From Bog-564 sp035509915 (GTDB lineage: Bacteria; Actinomycetota; Acidimicrobiia; Acidimicrobiales; UBA8190), in assembly GCA_035509915.1 (NCBI GenBank), contig DATKIB010000075.1, positions 1-64,000 of the forward strand: DNA of 64,000 nt. The letters are read 5' to 3'. The stretch's first letter is position 1, and each line of letters opens with the position of its first letter. Below are positions 41,404 through 50,577 of the stretch, in pieces. The notes under the pieces are model-generated. The model had not been told where the DNA came from and made no database searches. It saw only the letters and a program-made list of their open reading frames with translations. A program made the position numbers and the translations under genes.

Positions 41404-42204
41404 TCAGCGCTGACGCCGCCCGCTCATCGCGAGGCGTGCCGCCCGGGCGAGTGGACGCGACGGGGGATCTGGGCGCGACGCATCGTCCGGCGGCTCCACC
41501 GGTGGTGCGCCCGAAAGGGCGACCGCGAGGTCGGCCGGCTCCTGTTCGGGCGCTGGACCCACCCCCGATGCCAACATCGCGGAGTTGGGAACGTTCACGG
41601 GGCCATCGTCGGTTTCCACGGTCACGTAGACCAACGTCATGTTCCTGACCACTCCCTCGAACACGCCTCCGAGCGCTCCTGCGCGCACCCGGATCCTCTC
41701 GTCCAGCGTGAACGGACGCGCCAACAGCAGCACCAGTCCCGCGAACACGTTGCCCAGCGCCTGTTGCGCGGCGATGCCGACTATGACCCCCGTGAGCGCT
41801 CCGCCCAGCAGCAGGTGCTGGACCGGAACCGCCAACAGCCCCAACGCGATGAAGAGCACGACCACGTAGCCGACGAAGCTCGCGATCACCCTCACAGCAG
41901 TCCCACCCGGCTTGCCTGCGCGCGGCGTGACGACTCCGGCGAGTGCCCCTGCGGCAGATTGGACCGACAAGACCGCGAGGACGAGGAACCCCAGGGCACC
42001 AATGAGGGCGACCAGCTTCTCGTGCAGCGTGTGCCCGTGGATGTTTCCGAGCGCCGAGGAGACCCCGAGCGCCACGAGAGCGCCTGTCCCGGTGACGATC
42101 GCCGTCGTGAAGCGGTGCCTGGCCGTGCGCCGGAGAGGGGGGCTCCGACCCTCCGAGGCACTCGCGGGAGGGACGCGTCTGCTCACGATCCGGAAGTGGG
42201 CCAC
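41404..42204 (-). CDS. MscS family mechanosensitive ion channel
   Basis: 266 residues. Four hydrophobic segments lead to the MscS pore and beta domain: VIVGIAAQQALGNVFAGLVL (pore-lining TM3, Gly/Ala packing) and LLLARPFTLDERIRVRAGAL, then VVRNMTLVYVTVETDDGPVNV and VPNSAML. After this the usual C-terminal alpha/beta cage is missing, replaced by a Pro-rich tail, so it is a short-form channel. The family opens under membrane tension during osmotic downshock. The first hydrophobic helix starts near residue 32; the N-terminus is basic. Confidence 0.88.
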   Translation of the reverse strand: MAHFRIVSRRVPPASASEGRSPPLRRTARHRFTTAIVTGTGALVALGVSSALGNIHGHTLHEKLVALIGALGFLVLAVLSVQSAAGALAGVVTPRAGKPGGTAVRVIASFVGYVVVLFIALGLLAVPVQHLLLGGALTGVIVGIAAQQALGNVFAGLVLLLARPFTLDERIRVRAGALGGVFEGVVRNMTLVYVTVETDDGPVNVPNSAMLASGVGPAPEQEPADLAVALSGAPPVEPPDDASRPDPPSRPLARAARLAMSGRRQR

Positions 42205-42284
42205 GGCTCTACGCCATACCCAGCTAGCCGCTGTGGCTCACCCGTGGCCCCTGGCTGTATGCGGCTCGACGTCTGCCGGTGAGG

Positions 42285-43376
42285 TCAGGAGGTGTCGCTG
42301 ACCGGGTCGGCCGGCGCAGCCGGTACGACGTCCTCTTCTGCCAGGCCGCCGGCCGGGGAGTCTGCCGGGGAGCCTTCCGGGGAGCCGGCTGGGCCCCTGC
42401 GGGCACGCAGCCGGCCCATGAAGCCGGTGCTCAGTCGCTGCTCGGGGCGACGCTGAGCCTCCTTCACGTAGGTGCTGAGCATCAAGCGGTCTGCCTGCGT
42501 GAAGGGAGGCTGGACGATGCTCCTGGGCCACAGGTGCCTGCTCCTCACGACGTTCAGCTCGGCTGCGTAGAGAGCGAGCTCGACACCCAGGTATATCCAC
42601 CACATGAGGCCGAGCACGATGCCGAAGAACCCGTAGACAGAGCTCGCGTGGCGCAGCTCGTGACCCACGAGATAGCCGCCGAGTGACTGCAGCAGGGTCC
42701 ATCCCACCCCGCCCACGACTGCTCCGGGCAGCAGCGTCCGCAACGGCACCCGGGCTGGGGTGAGGATGCGGAACACGGCGGAGAAGAGCACCACGTTGGA
42801 GACGGCCGAGAGCACGATCCCGCCGAAACGAGCGAGCGCCGGCGGCGCTCCTCCGAAAGTGGCGATCCCGGTGAAGGCGGTGCTGACCCCGAGGAAGACT
42901 CCCAGGATGGCGAGCAGCAGCAGGCTCCTCGCGATCCTGGGCACGAAGCCGGGCCGGTCGACCCTGGGCACGTTCCACACCTGGGCCATCGCGTAGAGCC
43001 CCGCTTGGCTGGCCCCCAACGAGCCCCATACCAAGCCGAGCACCCCGATCGTGAGCGCGACGGGGCTTCCGGAACGTAGCCCGTGGATGTTGTCCCGCAG
43101 CTGGGTGCCGATGATCGGGAACTGGGCGAGCGCCGAGTGCAGAACGTCGTTCTCGATGGCGCCGCCGCCTCCTGCCACCACTCCGAGCACGGTTACGAGC
43201 AGGAGCAGGAGGGGGAAAGTCGCAAGGAAGCTGTAGTAGGTGACGAGGGCGGCGAGCGAGCTCGCCTGGTCGTCCCCGAACTTCTTCACCACCCCGTAGG
43301 CGAAGGCCAACGGACGATGCGACTGCTGGAAGCGGTCCACGGCGCGCAGCAGGCTCTGCGGGCTCGTCTTCGACAT
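42285..43376 (-). CDS. YihY/BrkB family membrane protein
   Basis: 363 residues from ATG 43376. Six transmembrane helices with the family marks DDQASSLAALVTYYSFLATF (first helix), VWGSLGASQAGLYAMAQVWN and VGWTLLQSLGGYLVGHEL, YGFFGIVLGLMWWIYLGVEL. The C-terminal 70 residues are a cytoplasmic Pro/Gly-rich tail with SPEGSPADSPAGG-like repeats. YihY proteins were wrongly called RNase BN and are probably transporters or lipid-related. A 17-bp inverted repeat sits 18 bases upstream of the start, in the probable leader. Longer upstream frames are not supported. Confidence 0.88.
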   Translation of the reverse strand: MSKTSPQSLLRAVDRFQQSHRPLAFAYGVVKKFGDDQASSLAALVTYYSFLATFPLLLLLVTVLGVVAGGGGAIENDVLHSALAQFPIIGTQLRDNIHGLRSGSPVALTIGVLGLVWGSLGASQAGLYAMAQVWNVPRVDRPGFVPRIARSLLLLAILGVFLGVSTAFTGIATFGGAPPALARFGGIVLSAVSNVVLFSAVFRILTPARVPLRTLLPGAVVGGVGWTLLQSLGGYLVGHELRHASSVYGFFGIVLGLMWWIYLGVELALYAAELNVVRSRHLWPRSIVQPPFTQADRLMLSTYVKEAQRRPEQRLSTGFMGRLRARRGPAGSPEGSPADSPAGGLAEEDVVPAAPADPVSDTS

Positions 43377-43393
43377 TCGCACCGGTCCGGGTC

Positions 43394-43475
43394 CCGGTCC
43401 AGCAGGCTGCAGAGAGCCCGTCGACGGCTGGCGGGGTTGCCGCACGACACTACCCTCCGCAGCCTGCTGGACCGG
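43394..43475. repeat. 17-bp perfect inverted repeat upstream of the yihY-like gene
   Basis: CCGGTCCAGCAGGCTGC at 43394-43410 is exactly complemented by GCAGCCTGCTGGACCGG at 43459-43475, with a 48-base spacer. The left arm is 18 bases from the yihY start codon (minus strand), so the RNA form would be a stable stem in the 5' leader that may control ribosome access or termination; the DNA form could bind a dimeric regulator. Confidence 0.85.
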
Positions 43476-43657
43476 CACGCTCGAGACCCGACCGGGGCCT
43501 TTGCGGCCCAGGGGCGTGCCCTGGACCGTCCAGCGCGGCCCGCTCGTTGCTCGCGGGTCGATCTCCTGGCTTCGTCCCGTGCCGATCTCCTTACCCAACT
43601 CAGTCGCTGAGCAACCACGACGCTTATGCGGCCCGACCGGCGACCAGAATCCAAGCG

Positions 43658-46156
43658 ATGAGGCTCTCGCGCCGCCAGCTGCTCGCAGTGGCGTCGGCCG
43701 CGCTGTCAGCGGCGGCGGCGGGGACGGTGCTCTCGACGTGGGAGGAGAGCGGCGAGCAGACGCCCGGGCTGCTCTCCGAGGGGCAGGCCCTCTGGGACAT
43801 ACCCGACGCGGCCTGGAGGCGGCTCCTCGGCAGCTACCCGCCCGGGGCGACCGGCGCGCTGCCGTCATTCGGATCGGACCTACCTCCGACGAGCCGCACC
43901 AAGCGCGGCGTACCGGTCGGGGGAATCGGGACGGGCTCGTTCATGCTGAACCTGTGCGGCTCGTTCGGACCGTGGCACATGGACATCGGTGGCGACGACT
44001 CGGATGGATCGCGGTGGGGCTCTTTGCTCAACTCCGGGTTCGAGCAGCGCTTCCTTCCGGGAGCAGCGTTCCACGTCCGTATCTCCACCCCCCACGCCAC
44101 GACAGTTCGCACTTTGGCGACCGAGGACACCCTGTCGGCGTGGAACCCCATGTCGCCGGGCGACGGCGTCTACTCGGCGCTCTTCCCAAAGGCGTGGTTC
44201 GAGTTCGAGAACCTTCCGCTGCCCGTCGCACTCAAGCAGGTGACTCCCTTCGTGGCGCGAGACGAACAGCGTTCGTCTCTGCCGGCAGGGATATTCGAGC
44301 TGGCCGTAGACAACCCCACAGCCGATCACGTCGACATCTCGTGCATGTTCAGCTTTCCAAATGCTCCTTACCGGATGCCCACGACGCAGTACGCGTACAC
44401 GCGCACCGGGCTGACGTCACACTCGATGCGGGGATCGGGCACGGTAGGGGTGCGTTTGCAGGCGCAGGACCCGGCCAACGTCGCGGAGACCGAGCTCACC
44501 GAGTGGGTGATCGCCGCAAAGGGACCCTCGGGCTCGTCGCTCTCAACGACCGAGGACTGGGCTGCCGACGGGGACGGCTCGGATCTGATGTCGGCCTTCT
44601 CGCGCGCGGGGAGGCTGCCCGACGCACCTCTCGACGCGCGCAGGCGCGGGTTGGCAGGCGCTGTGGCGGTGTCGTTCTCCCTCGCCCCCATGGAGAGAAA
44701 AGCGGCGACCTTCGTTCTCGCCTGGGACTTCCCGGTGGTGCAGTTCCGCAACCCGGTCGACGGGACCCGATGGTGGAAGCGGTACACGCAGTGGTACCCG
44801 GGCCCCTACCGCGGGTGGCAGATCGCCTCCGACGTGTTGGCGGGCTCGGCCGACATCGAGTCCGGGATAGATGCCTGGTGGCGCCGGGTCACCGACAACC
44901 CCGACTATCCCCTGTGGCTGCGCTGCGCCGTGCTCAACGAGCTCTACTACGACGTCTTCGGCGGTGTGTTCTGGGAGAACGGCTGCATCACGAAACCGAA
45001 GCGTTTCGGGGCGCGCTCGGGCCAGCACCTGTACTTCACCTTGGAGACCGACGGTTACCGAGACTGCGAGAGCCTCGACGTGCGGCACTACGAGACGCGC
45101 CACCTCCTCCAGCTGTTTCCCACGATCGAGCGAGACGTCCTGCTCGGGTGGGGCGACATGGTGCGCTCCGATCCGATGCATCGCACTCCCCACGATGCGG
45201 GTTCCCCGGTGGACGACCCTTGGTTCGTGGTCAACCAGTACGCCGCGACCCGCCGGGGCGAGCGGCCTCTCGAAGTCGACTGGCTCGATCTTCCAGCCAA
45301 GTTGGTCCAGCAGGCCCATGCGTACTGGACCTATACGGGTGACGACGATTTCGCGAGCACCATCTATCCCGACCTGGAACGAGCGATGGACCACCTCTTG
45401 TCGAAAGACGCCGACCGAGACGGCATCCCGGATGCCGACGGCTACTGCACCACCTACGACGACATAGTCATGTCGGGGGCGACGACGTACGTGGCGGCGC
45501 TGACGGTCGGGGCGTGCGACGCCATGGCAGAGCTGGCGCGCTCGTTCGACACCGCGGAGGCGGTACAGCGGTGGGAGTCGGCTGCCTCGACCGCCAGGGC
45601 CTCGGCGGAATCGCTTCTTTGGTCCGAGAGGGACGGGTACTACGCGCTCGACAACCGAGGGCCCCTGGGGCACGCCATCATGGCGGACGCCCTGTGCGGA
45701 CAGCGCTACGCCGCGGCTCACGGGCTGTCCGACGTGCTCGAGCCCACGCGAATGGCCCGGCACCTCGCCCTCGTGTACGAGCGCAACGTGGCCGCATTCT
45801 CATCCGGCCGCTTCGGCGCGGTGAACGCCGTCGATCCTTCGGGTGCGCCGCTCTCGAGCATCCAAGCTCGGGCGGTCTGGCCCGGCGGTTCGTACTTCAC
45901 AGCCGCGCTCATGTACTCCGTGGGCAAGGCCACCGATCGGGCCGACCTTGTCGACGACGCCCTCGACACAGCCTTCGGCGTCTACCGCACGACCTACTCG
46001 GACGACGACAGCGCGTTCTGGTTCGACACGCCGGCCCAGTGGCTACCCGACACACTCCCGTTGCGCTACAGGGCCGCTCAGTACCAGCGCTCCAGAGGCG
46101 CCTGGGAGCTGATGGTGGCTATCCACGACCCGTTCCCCGCCGGATGGTCGCCCTAG
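43658..46156 (+). CDS. Exported glycoside hydrolase family 116 (beta-glucosidase/glucosylceramidase-like)
   Basis: 832 residues from ATG 43658. The twin-arginine signal MRLSRRQLLAVASAALSAAA predicts Tat export. An N-terminal beta domain (residues about 80-370: KRGVPVGGIGTGSFMLNLCG is the conserved opening) leads to an (alpha/alpha)6 barrel. VLNELYYDVFGG carries the expected nucleophile Glu (NEL) and TYDDIVMSGATTYVAALTV the expected acid/base Asp, as in characterised GH116 enzymes. WPGGSYFTAALMY and FWFDTPAQW follow. The family hydrolyses beta-glucosides, beta-xylosides or glucosylceramide. The alignment of the catalytic residues is by eye. It is divergent from the YihY gene across a 281-base region. 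Confidence 0.88.
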   Translation: MRLSRRQLLAVASAALSAAAAGTVLSTWEESGEQTPGLLSEGQALWDIPDAAWRRLLGSYPPGATGALPSFGSDLPPTSRTKRGVPVGGIGTGSFMLNLCGSFGPWHMDIGGDDSDGSRWGSLLNSGFEQRFLPGAAFHVRISTPHATTVRTLATEDTLSAWNPMSPGDGVYSALFPKAWFEFENLPLPVALKQVTPFVARDEQRSSLPAGIFELAVDNPTADHVDISCMFSFPNAPYRMPTTQYAYTRTGLTSHSMRGSGTVGVRLQAQDPANVAETELTEWVIAAKGPSGSSLSTTEDWAADGDGSDLMSAFSRAGRLPDAPLDARRRGLAGAVAVSFSLAPMERKAATFVLAWDFPVVQFRNPVDGTRWWKRYTQWYPGPYRGWQIASDVLAGSADIESGIDAWWRRVTDNPDYPLWLRCAVLNELYYDVFGGVFWENGCITKPKRFGARSGQHLYFTLETDGYRDCESLDVRHYETRHLLQLFPTIERDVLLGWGDMVRSDPMHRTPHDAGSPVDDPWFVVNQYAATRRGERPLEVDWLDLPAKLVQQAHAYWTYTGDDDFASTIYPDLERAMDHLLSKDADRDGIPDADGYCTTYDDIVMSGATTYVAALTVGACDAMAELARSFDTAEAVQRWESAASTARASAESLLWSERDGYYALDNRGPLGHAIMADALCGQRYAAAHGLSDVLEPTRMARHLALVYERNVAAFSSGRFGAVNAVDPSGAPLSSIQARAVWPGGSYFTAALMYSVGKATDRADLVDDALDTAFGVYRTTYSDDDSAFWFDTPAQWLPDTLPLRYRAAQYQRSRGAWELMVAIHDPFPAGWSP

Positions 46157-46206
46157 AGGCGCAGCGGGCAGTGAGACCCGGCTTGCGGTCGGGGCATGAT
46201 CTATCG

Positions 46207-46854
46207 ATGCCCGGTGACGACGGCGAGGGGACCGGCGGTGGTTCGAGCCTTCTGAGCGCCCGCCTGCTCGTCGCCTCGGCGAGGATGGGGGACCCGAATT
46301 TCGAGCGCGGCGTGATCCTGGTGCTCGACCACTCGTACGAGGGGGCGCTCGGGATCGTGCTCAACCGGCCCACGGGTCTCGGAGTCGAGGAGGTGCTCGG
46401 GCCCTGGCACGACCAGGCTCTCCAGGCGCCACCGGGAGTGGTGTTCTCGGGCGGGCCGGTCTCCCGTGACGCGGTGATAGGCCTGGCGAGGTCGCCGGTC
46501 GCGGGGGCCGAGACGGGACGCGCAGGCACCGTCGCTCCTGCGGTCGGGTCGGAAGCGCACCGCTCCGGCCGATGGCGGCCGGTGCTGGGCCAGCTCGGCA
46601 CGGTGGACCTGTCGGTGCCGCCCGAGGACCAGCCGCTTCCCCTCGCCGGCGCCAGGCTCTACTCGGGCTACGCGGGTTGGAGCACCGGCCAGCTCGAGGA
46701 GGAGATTGCAGAAGGCGCCTGGTACGTCACCGAGGCCATCGCGCAGGACGTGTTCTGCGTGCAGCCCGAACGGCTCTGGCACGACGTGTTGAAGAGACAG
46801 GGCGGGGAGCTTGCAGTCCTAGCTGCGTTCCCACCGCACCCTTCGGTCAACTGA
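46207..46854 (+). CDS. YqgE/AlgH family protein (UPF0301)
   Basis: 215 residues from ATG 46207. The DUF179 pattern is clear: LLVASARMGDPNFERGVILV, HSYEGALGIVLNRPTGLGVE, VVFSGGPVSRDAVIGL and LPLAGARLYSGYAGWSTGQL ending in EIAEGAWYV. A Pro/Gly-rich insertion of about 35 residues (RSPVAGAETGRAGTVAPAV region) separates the halves. The biochemical role of YqgE/AlgH is not established; AlgH affects alginate control in Pseudomonas. It is 50 bases after the GH116 gene and 19 bases before the GNAT gene, likely one operon with the latter. Confidence 0.9.
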   Translation: MPGDDGEGTGGGSSLLSARLLVASARMGDPNFERGVILVLDHSYEGALGIVLNRPTGLGVEEVLGPWHDQALQAPPGVVFSGGPVSRDAVIGLARSPVAGAETGRAGTVAPAVGSEAHRSGRWRPVLGQLGTVDLSVPPEDQPLPLAGARLYSGYAGWSTGQLEEEIAEGAWYVTEAIAQDVFCVQPERLWHDVLKRQGGELAVLAAFPPHPSVN

Positions 46855-46872
46855 CGAGAACGCCCGCACACG

Positions 46873-47523
46873 ATGACCCAAGCCGGCCGCCCCCTTCCAC
46901 AACCCGAGGTCCGCCGCGCACTCGCGGCGGACGTGCCCGAGCTGGTGGAGATGCTGGCGCGCGCCTTCGACGACGACCCGGTGCCCAACTTCCTCTTCAG
47001 GGGCGACCGCCGTCGCCGCCGCGGGCTCAGGCGGTTCTTCTCCATCCAGATGCGACACATGTACCTGGGTGACGGCGAGATGTGGACGACCGCTGACAAG
47101 GCAGGCGCCGCTCTGTGGGCACCGCCCAGCAAGCCTCGACCTGGGCTCGGCGACCTGCTGCGTCTCCTGCCCGTCCTGCCCGACCTCTTGGGCCTGGGCC
47201 GCGACGCCGGCACAGCCGCGCACTTGTTGCAGTCCGTCGAGCGCGCGCGACCGCACCAGGAGCACTGGTACCTGGCGACACTCGGCACGGACCCGCAGCG
47301 CCAGGGACAGGGTGTCGGTTCCGCGCTCCTGCGTGAGGTGCTCGAGAAGGTGGACTCCGAAGGACTACCGGCGTACCTGGAGTCCTCGAAGGAGCGCAAC
47401 GTACCCTTCTACGCGCGGCACGGCTTCGAGGTGACGGGGGAGATCCACACTCCCCGGGGTGGACCCACTCTGTGGCTCATGTGGCGCGAGCCTGTGTCGC
47501 ACCCGGAGTCGAACTTCCGTTAG
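46873..47523 (+). CDS. GNAT family N-acetyltransferase
   Basis: 216 residues. The acetyl-CoA loop is LATLGTDPQRQGQGVGSALL near residues 134-153 (Q/RxxGxG/A), followed by EVLEKVDSEGLPAYLESSKE and NVPFYARHGFEVTGEIHTP (C-terminal V-shaped strands). This is the GNAT_acetyltransf family common near drug- or amino-acid-modification genes. The acceptor is unknown. Its TAG stop is inside the DosR-like palindrome that precedes the DUF4214 gene. Confidence 0.85.
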   Translation: MTQAGRPLPQPEVRRALAADVPELVEMLARAFDDDPVPNFLFRGDRRRRRGLRRFFSIQMRHMYLGDGEMWTTADKAGAALWAPPSKPRPGLGDLLRLLPVLPDLLGLGRDAGTAAHLLQSVERARPHQEHWYLATLGTDPQRQGQGVGSALLREVLEKVDSEGLPAYLESSKERNVPFYARHGFEVTGEIHTPRGGPTLWLMWREPVSHPESNFR

Positions 47524-47539
47524 GGACCAAAGTCCCTAG
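47520..47539. promoter_or_regulatory. DosR/NarL-type palindromic box upstream of the DUF4214 gene
   Basis: TTAGGGACCAAAGTCCCTAG is a near-perfect palindrome with the core GGGAC-CAAA-GTCCC. The DosR (DevR) box of mycobacteria is TTSGGGACTWWAGTCCCSAA; this site agrees at 16 of 20 positions including both GGGAC/GTCCC half sites. A possible -10 box TAATAC is at 47554-47559, and the start codon is 47576, so the box would be centred near -36 of a nearly leaderless transcript, as expected for activation. Confidence 0.55.
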
Positions 47540-47575
47540 GCAGCGCGCCGGGCTAATACTTACCTTGGGCTAGCC

Positions 47576-49480
47576 ATGTTCAGGTCGCGCCGTTCGACGA
47601 GAGCAGTCGCGCGCCTGTTCCTAGGAGGCGCGCTCTCGGTCACGATGCTAGGCGCAGCGCTCGCTCTGGCTCCGGTCTCGCCGGCGTCTGCTTCGGGTAC
47701 CACCTGGTACGCCTACGCGGTAGGGACCTCCCTCTCCACGCGCAGCTGTCGCGAGGGGGGGACGATTCAGAACGACTGCTCTCTCGCCCAGGCCTTGGCC
47801 AACGCCGGCGCATACCGATTCGAGCCTCCCTCGCAGTCCCAGGCGGAGGACGACACCAACAGCATCGACGTGACGGAGGTGAGCTCCAGCGTCGTGTCCT
47901 CGACCGACGCAACCGGCAACCTGCTCGCCAACGACCAGAACCTCGACACCGACCCTTCGACCATCACCTCGGTCTCGGACCCGAAGATACCTTCGGGTGT
48001 GACTCCCGATGTGAACGGGGTGATCACCATCGACGGGGCCTACGGGACCCTCGACGTCTACACGCAGGCGCACGCGGGCCACTCGGCAGGTGACTACTCC
48101 TACGCCCTCGACAACGGCGTGGTCCCGCCCTGTGCCTCCGATACCGACGTCTTCACCTACACGCTCACCGACTCCTACAGCCGAAGCTCAACGGCGAACC
48201 TGACCGTGAGCCTGGACGTGAGCTGCGCAGCCCCCCCGACCATCACAATCAGCCTGTGTCCAAACGAAGAAGTGACCTGCGTGGTCGGCTCTTCGTCAAC
48301 GCCTGGGGGTTCTGCAACGGCAAGTGACGACGGCGTCACTGTGACCGCCTCCGGAGGTGAGGGTACGTTCTGGTTGGGAAGCTACGGCTCCGACCCCGAG
48401 GGATCTCTGTCGAACGCAGGTGAATACTTCGACGTGCTGCTCGAACCCGGCAGCAGCTTCACGAGCCTCGCGATCACCTCGAGCGACTTGTCGGGCGGGA
48501 ACTCCCTCGACTGGTGGAACGGCAGCGCGTGGGTACCGGTGGTAGGTGATCCGGGTCCCACCTTCAGTGCGGGCCCGCCCCCGATCTTGACCGTCACGTT
48601 GGACTCCACGACGAGCCCCACCCTGGCCGAGCTCACTGCCACGCCGTTCGCGGTGGTGAAGGTCTCTGCCCTGGCACCACCTCCGGTTCCCACGACGCCT
48701 GGGCCGGCTCCCACGACGCCTGGGCCGGCTCCGACGATCCCCGCGCCGGCTCCGACGATCCCCGCGCCGGCTCCGACGACACCGCTAGCCCCTCAACCGT
48801 CATCGCCGGTCTCAGTCCCCGGATCTCAATCACCCTGCATCACCGCGAGCTACGGCGGAGACTCAGCCTTCGTGTGCGAGGCCTACGAGGACCTACTGGG
48901 CCGGCTCCCCGACCCGGGAGGGCTCGCCACCTTCCTCGGGCTCATTCAAGCAGGTGCGAGCCGCACCCTGGTCGCCTACGACATCGACTCCAGCGCCGAG
49001 TACGACAGCGATCTAGTCGAGGCGATCTACGAGGGCTTCCTCTCGAGGCCCGCCGACCCCGGAGGGCTCGCGAACTTCGTGGGACAGGTTGCCTCCGGTG
49101 TCACCGAGCAGCAGGTCGAAGCAGAAGTGGTCGGCTCGGAGGAGTTCTTCCTCGACTCCGGCGCGACCGACCAGGGATTTCTCGAGTTGGCATACGAGAA
49201 GCTGTTTGGGAGGCCACCTGACCCGAGCGGACTTTCGACCTTCACGGGTCTGCTCGGCTCGGGTGCGAGCCGAGCACGGGTCGCCTACGACATGATCAGC
49301 TCGACCGAGTACCAGACCGACACGATCGCCTTCTACTACCGCGCGCTGCTCGGCCGTTCTCCTGACTCCGGTGGGCTTGCAACCTTCGAATCCCTTTTGG
49401 GCTCGGGGGGCACGGTGCAGCAGCTCATAGCCGACATGGTCGGATCGGCCGAGTTTTACGTCGACGCGACTGGCGGATGA
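47576..49480 (+). CDS. Secreted protein with four DUF4214 repeats and a VCBS/cadherin-like domain
   Basis: 634 residues. Signal peptide residues 1-40 (ARLFLGGALSVTMLGAALAL, cleavage after ASA). Residues about 85-215 show a cadherin/VCBS-like module (GNLLANDQNLD, PDVNGVITIDGAYGTLDVYT, VFTYTLTDSYSRSS). A beta domain follows, then a Pro-rich linker encoded by four 21-bp repeats. Residues about 430-630 hold four DUF4214 repeats, for example YEDLLGRLPDPGGLATFLGL and YRALLGRSPDSGGLATFESL. DUF4214 occurs in S-layer-like and allergen-like surface proteins. No sortase signal or C-terminal anchor is present. The adjacent palindrome suggests control by a NarL/DosR-type regulator. Confidence 0.85.
   Translation: MFRSRRSTRAVARLFLGGALSVTMLGAALALAPVSPASASGTTWYAYAVGTSLSTRSCREGGTIQNDCSLAQALANAGAYRFEPPSQSQAEDDTNSIDVTEVSSSVVSSTDATGNLLANDQNLDTDPSTITSVSDPKIPSGVTPDVNGVITIDGAYGTLDVYTQAHAGHSAGDYSYALDNGVVPPCASDTDVFTYTLTDSYSRSSTANLTVSLDVSCAAPPTITISLCPNEEVTCVVGSSSTPGGSATASDDGVTVTASGGEGTFWLGSYGSDPEGSLSNAGEYFDVLLEPGSSFTSLAITSSDLSGGNSLDWWNGSAWVPVVGDPGPTFSAGPPPILTVTLDSTTSPTLAELTATPFAVVKVSALAPPPVPTTPGPAPTTPGPAPTIPAPAPTIPAPAPTTPLAPQPSSPVSVPGSQSPCITASYGGDSAFVCEAYEDLLGRLPDPGGLATFLGLIQAGASRTLVAYDIDSSAEYDSDLVEAIYEGFLSRPADPGGLANFVGQVASGVTEQQVEAEVVGSEEFFLDSGATDQGFLELAYEKLFGRPPDPSGLSTFTGLLGSGASRARVAYDMISSTEYQTDTIAFYYRALLGRSPDSGGLATFESLLGSGGTVQQLIADMVGSAEFYVDATGG
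48698..48781. repeat. Four 21-bp tandem repeats encoding the Pro-rich linker
   Basis: Units of 21 bases at 48698, 48719, 48740 and 48761 encode PGPAPTT/PAPAPTI. They separate the VCBS/beta domains from the DUF4214 domain and should vary in number between strains. Confidence 0.9.
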
Positions 49481-49535
49481 GCCGTAGCTCGCTGCTTGAG
49501 GTGCTCGGTCGTCGTGCCTCTCGGTCACTTACCGC

Positions 49536-50507
49536 TCAGTCGTTGGGCATCCCGACCGACCGCAGCGACCCCTCCGCTCGCGAAGGTGCAAGCGGTACGA
49601 CCGAATGGAGGCCCACCGGCAGGTCGTCGGAGGAGACGAAGCGGTCGCGCAGCGCATCTCTGACCGCGCGCACAGGAGCCGACGGCATCGCTCGGCTGCG
49701 CACCGCGAGGCCGACACGACGTCTCGGCAGATCGTCGACTGCCACGAGCCTGAACCGTGGGCGCAGGTGCGGTGGAACGGCTGTGGCGGGGAGCACTGCC
49801 GGCCCGTAGCCCTCGAACGTGAGCGAGGCGAGCAGCCGCACTCCGTCGAGCTCCGCTAGCGGTCGCAAGCGGACTCCTGCTGGCTTCACAGCCGAGTCGA
49901 TCTCGGCGCGCAGCTGTGTGCCGGGGGCGGGCAACAGCAGCTCGAAGCGGCTCAGCTCCTCCAAGGAGATGCGCGTCGCGCCTTCGAGCGGGTCGTCGTC
50001 GACTGCGAGCACCAGCACGAGCTCCTCGTCGAAGAGCGGCTCGAACGTGATGTCGCGGCCGGGCACTGGGAAGGTGAGCACCGCGAGGTCGAAGCGGCCC
50101 GCGGCGAGTTGGGGCTCGAGAGCGGAGGTCGTCCCGTCGGCCACGACGAGGCGGAGCTTCGGGTGCCGCTTCGAGAGGTCCGCGAGCAGGAGGGGGGCGA
50201 GCCACCTGGCTGTGGTGCCGATCATCCCGATCCTCACCGTGCCGCCCACCTCCTCGCGCAGGGCTCCGAGGTCCGCCGTGAGGGCCTCGATCTCTCCGAG
50301 CACCCGGTAAGCACGGGCGAGGACCACCTCGCCCTCCGAGGTCAGCCGGCCCGCGGAGCGGTCCACGAGCACCGCCCCCACCTCCTTCTCTAGCCGGGCC
50401 ACGTGCGCCGAGATGTTCGACTGGACCGTGCCCAATGAGTCCGCCGCGGCGGAGAATGAGCCCTGTTCGGCTATCGCCACCAGGGCTTGGAGGTGACGTA
50501 CTTCCAT
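49536..50507 (-). CDS. LysR family transcriptional regulator
   Basis: 323 residues from ATG 50507 (MEVRHLQALVAIAEQGSFSA); an in-frame codon six residues earlier is less likely. The N-terminal winged HTH (AADSLGTVQSNISAHVARLE, about residues 18-37) is followed by a linker helix and a periplasmic-binding-like effector domain (VRIGMIGTTARWLAPLLLAD, residues about 90-300). LysR proteins usually control a divergent operon together with a small co-inducer. The divergent unit here is the 6C RNA and HAD-IB/PlsC gene, so a link is possible but not demonstrated. The C-terminal 20 residues are a Pro/Arg-rich tail. Confidence 0.92.
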   Translation of the reverse strand: MEVRHLQALVAIAEQGSFSAAADSLGTVQSNISAHVARLEKEVGAVLVDRSAGRLTSEGEVVLARAYRVLGEIEALTADLGALREEVGGTVRIGMIGTTARWLAPLLLADLSKRHPKLRLVVADGTTSALEPQLAAGRFDLAVLTFPVPGRDITFEPLFDEELVLVLAVDDDPLEGATRISLEELSRFELLLPAPGTQLRAEIDSAVKPAGVRLRPLAELDGVRLLASLTFEGYGPAVLPATAVPPHLRPRFRLVAVDDLPRRRVGLAVRSRAMPSAPVRAVRDALRDRFVSSDDLPVGLHSVVPLAPSRAEGSLRSVGMPND

Positions 50508-50542
50508 CGCTAATAGTGATACCACACATCTGTAATAGCTGT

Positions 50543-50571
50543 TTGACTGATCGTGGGGAATGCCTCAAGAT
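50543..50571 (+). promoter_or_regulatory. Candidate promoter for the 6C RNA
   Basis: TTGACT (50543-50548) is followed by a 17-base spacer and CAAGAT (50566-50571), giving an expected start near 50578, just before the first hairpin. The -35 is a good housekeeping-type box; the -10 is weak. Confidence 0.4.
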
Positions 50572-50577
50572 GTAGAT

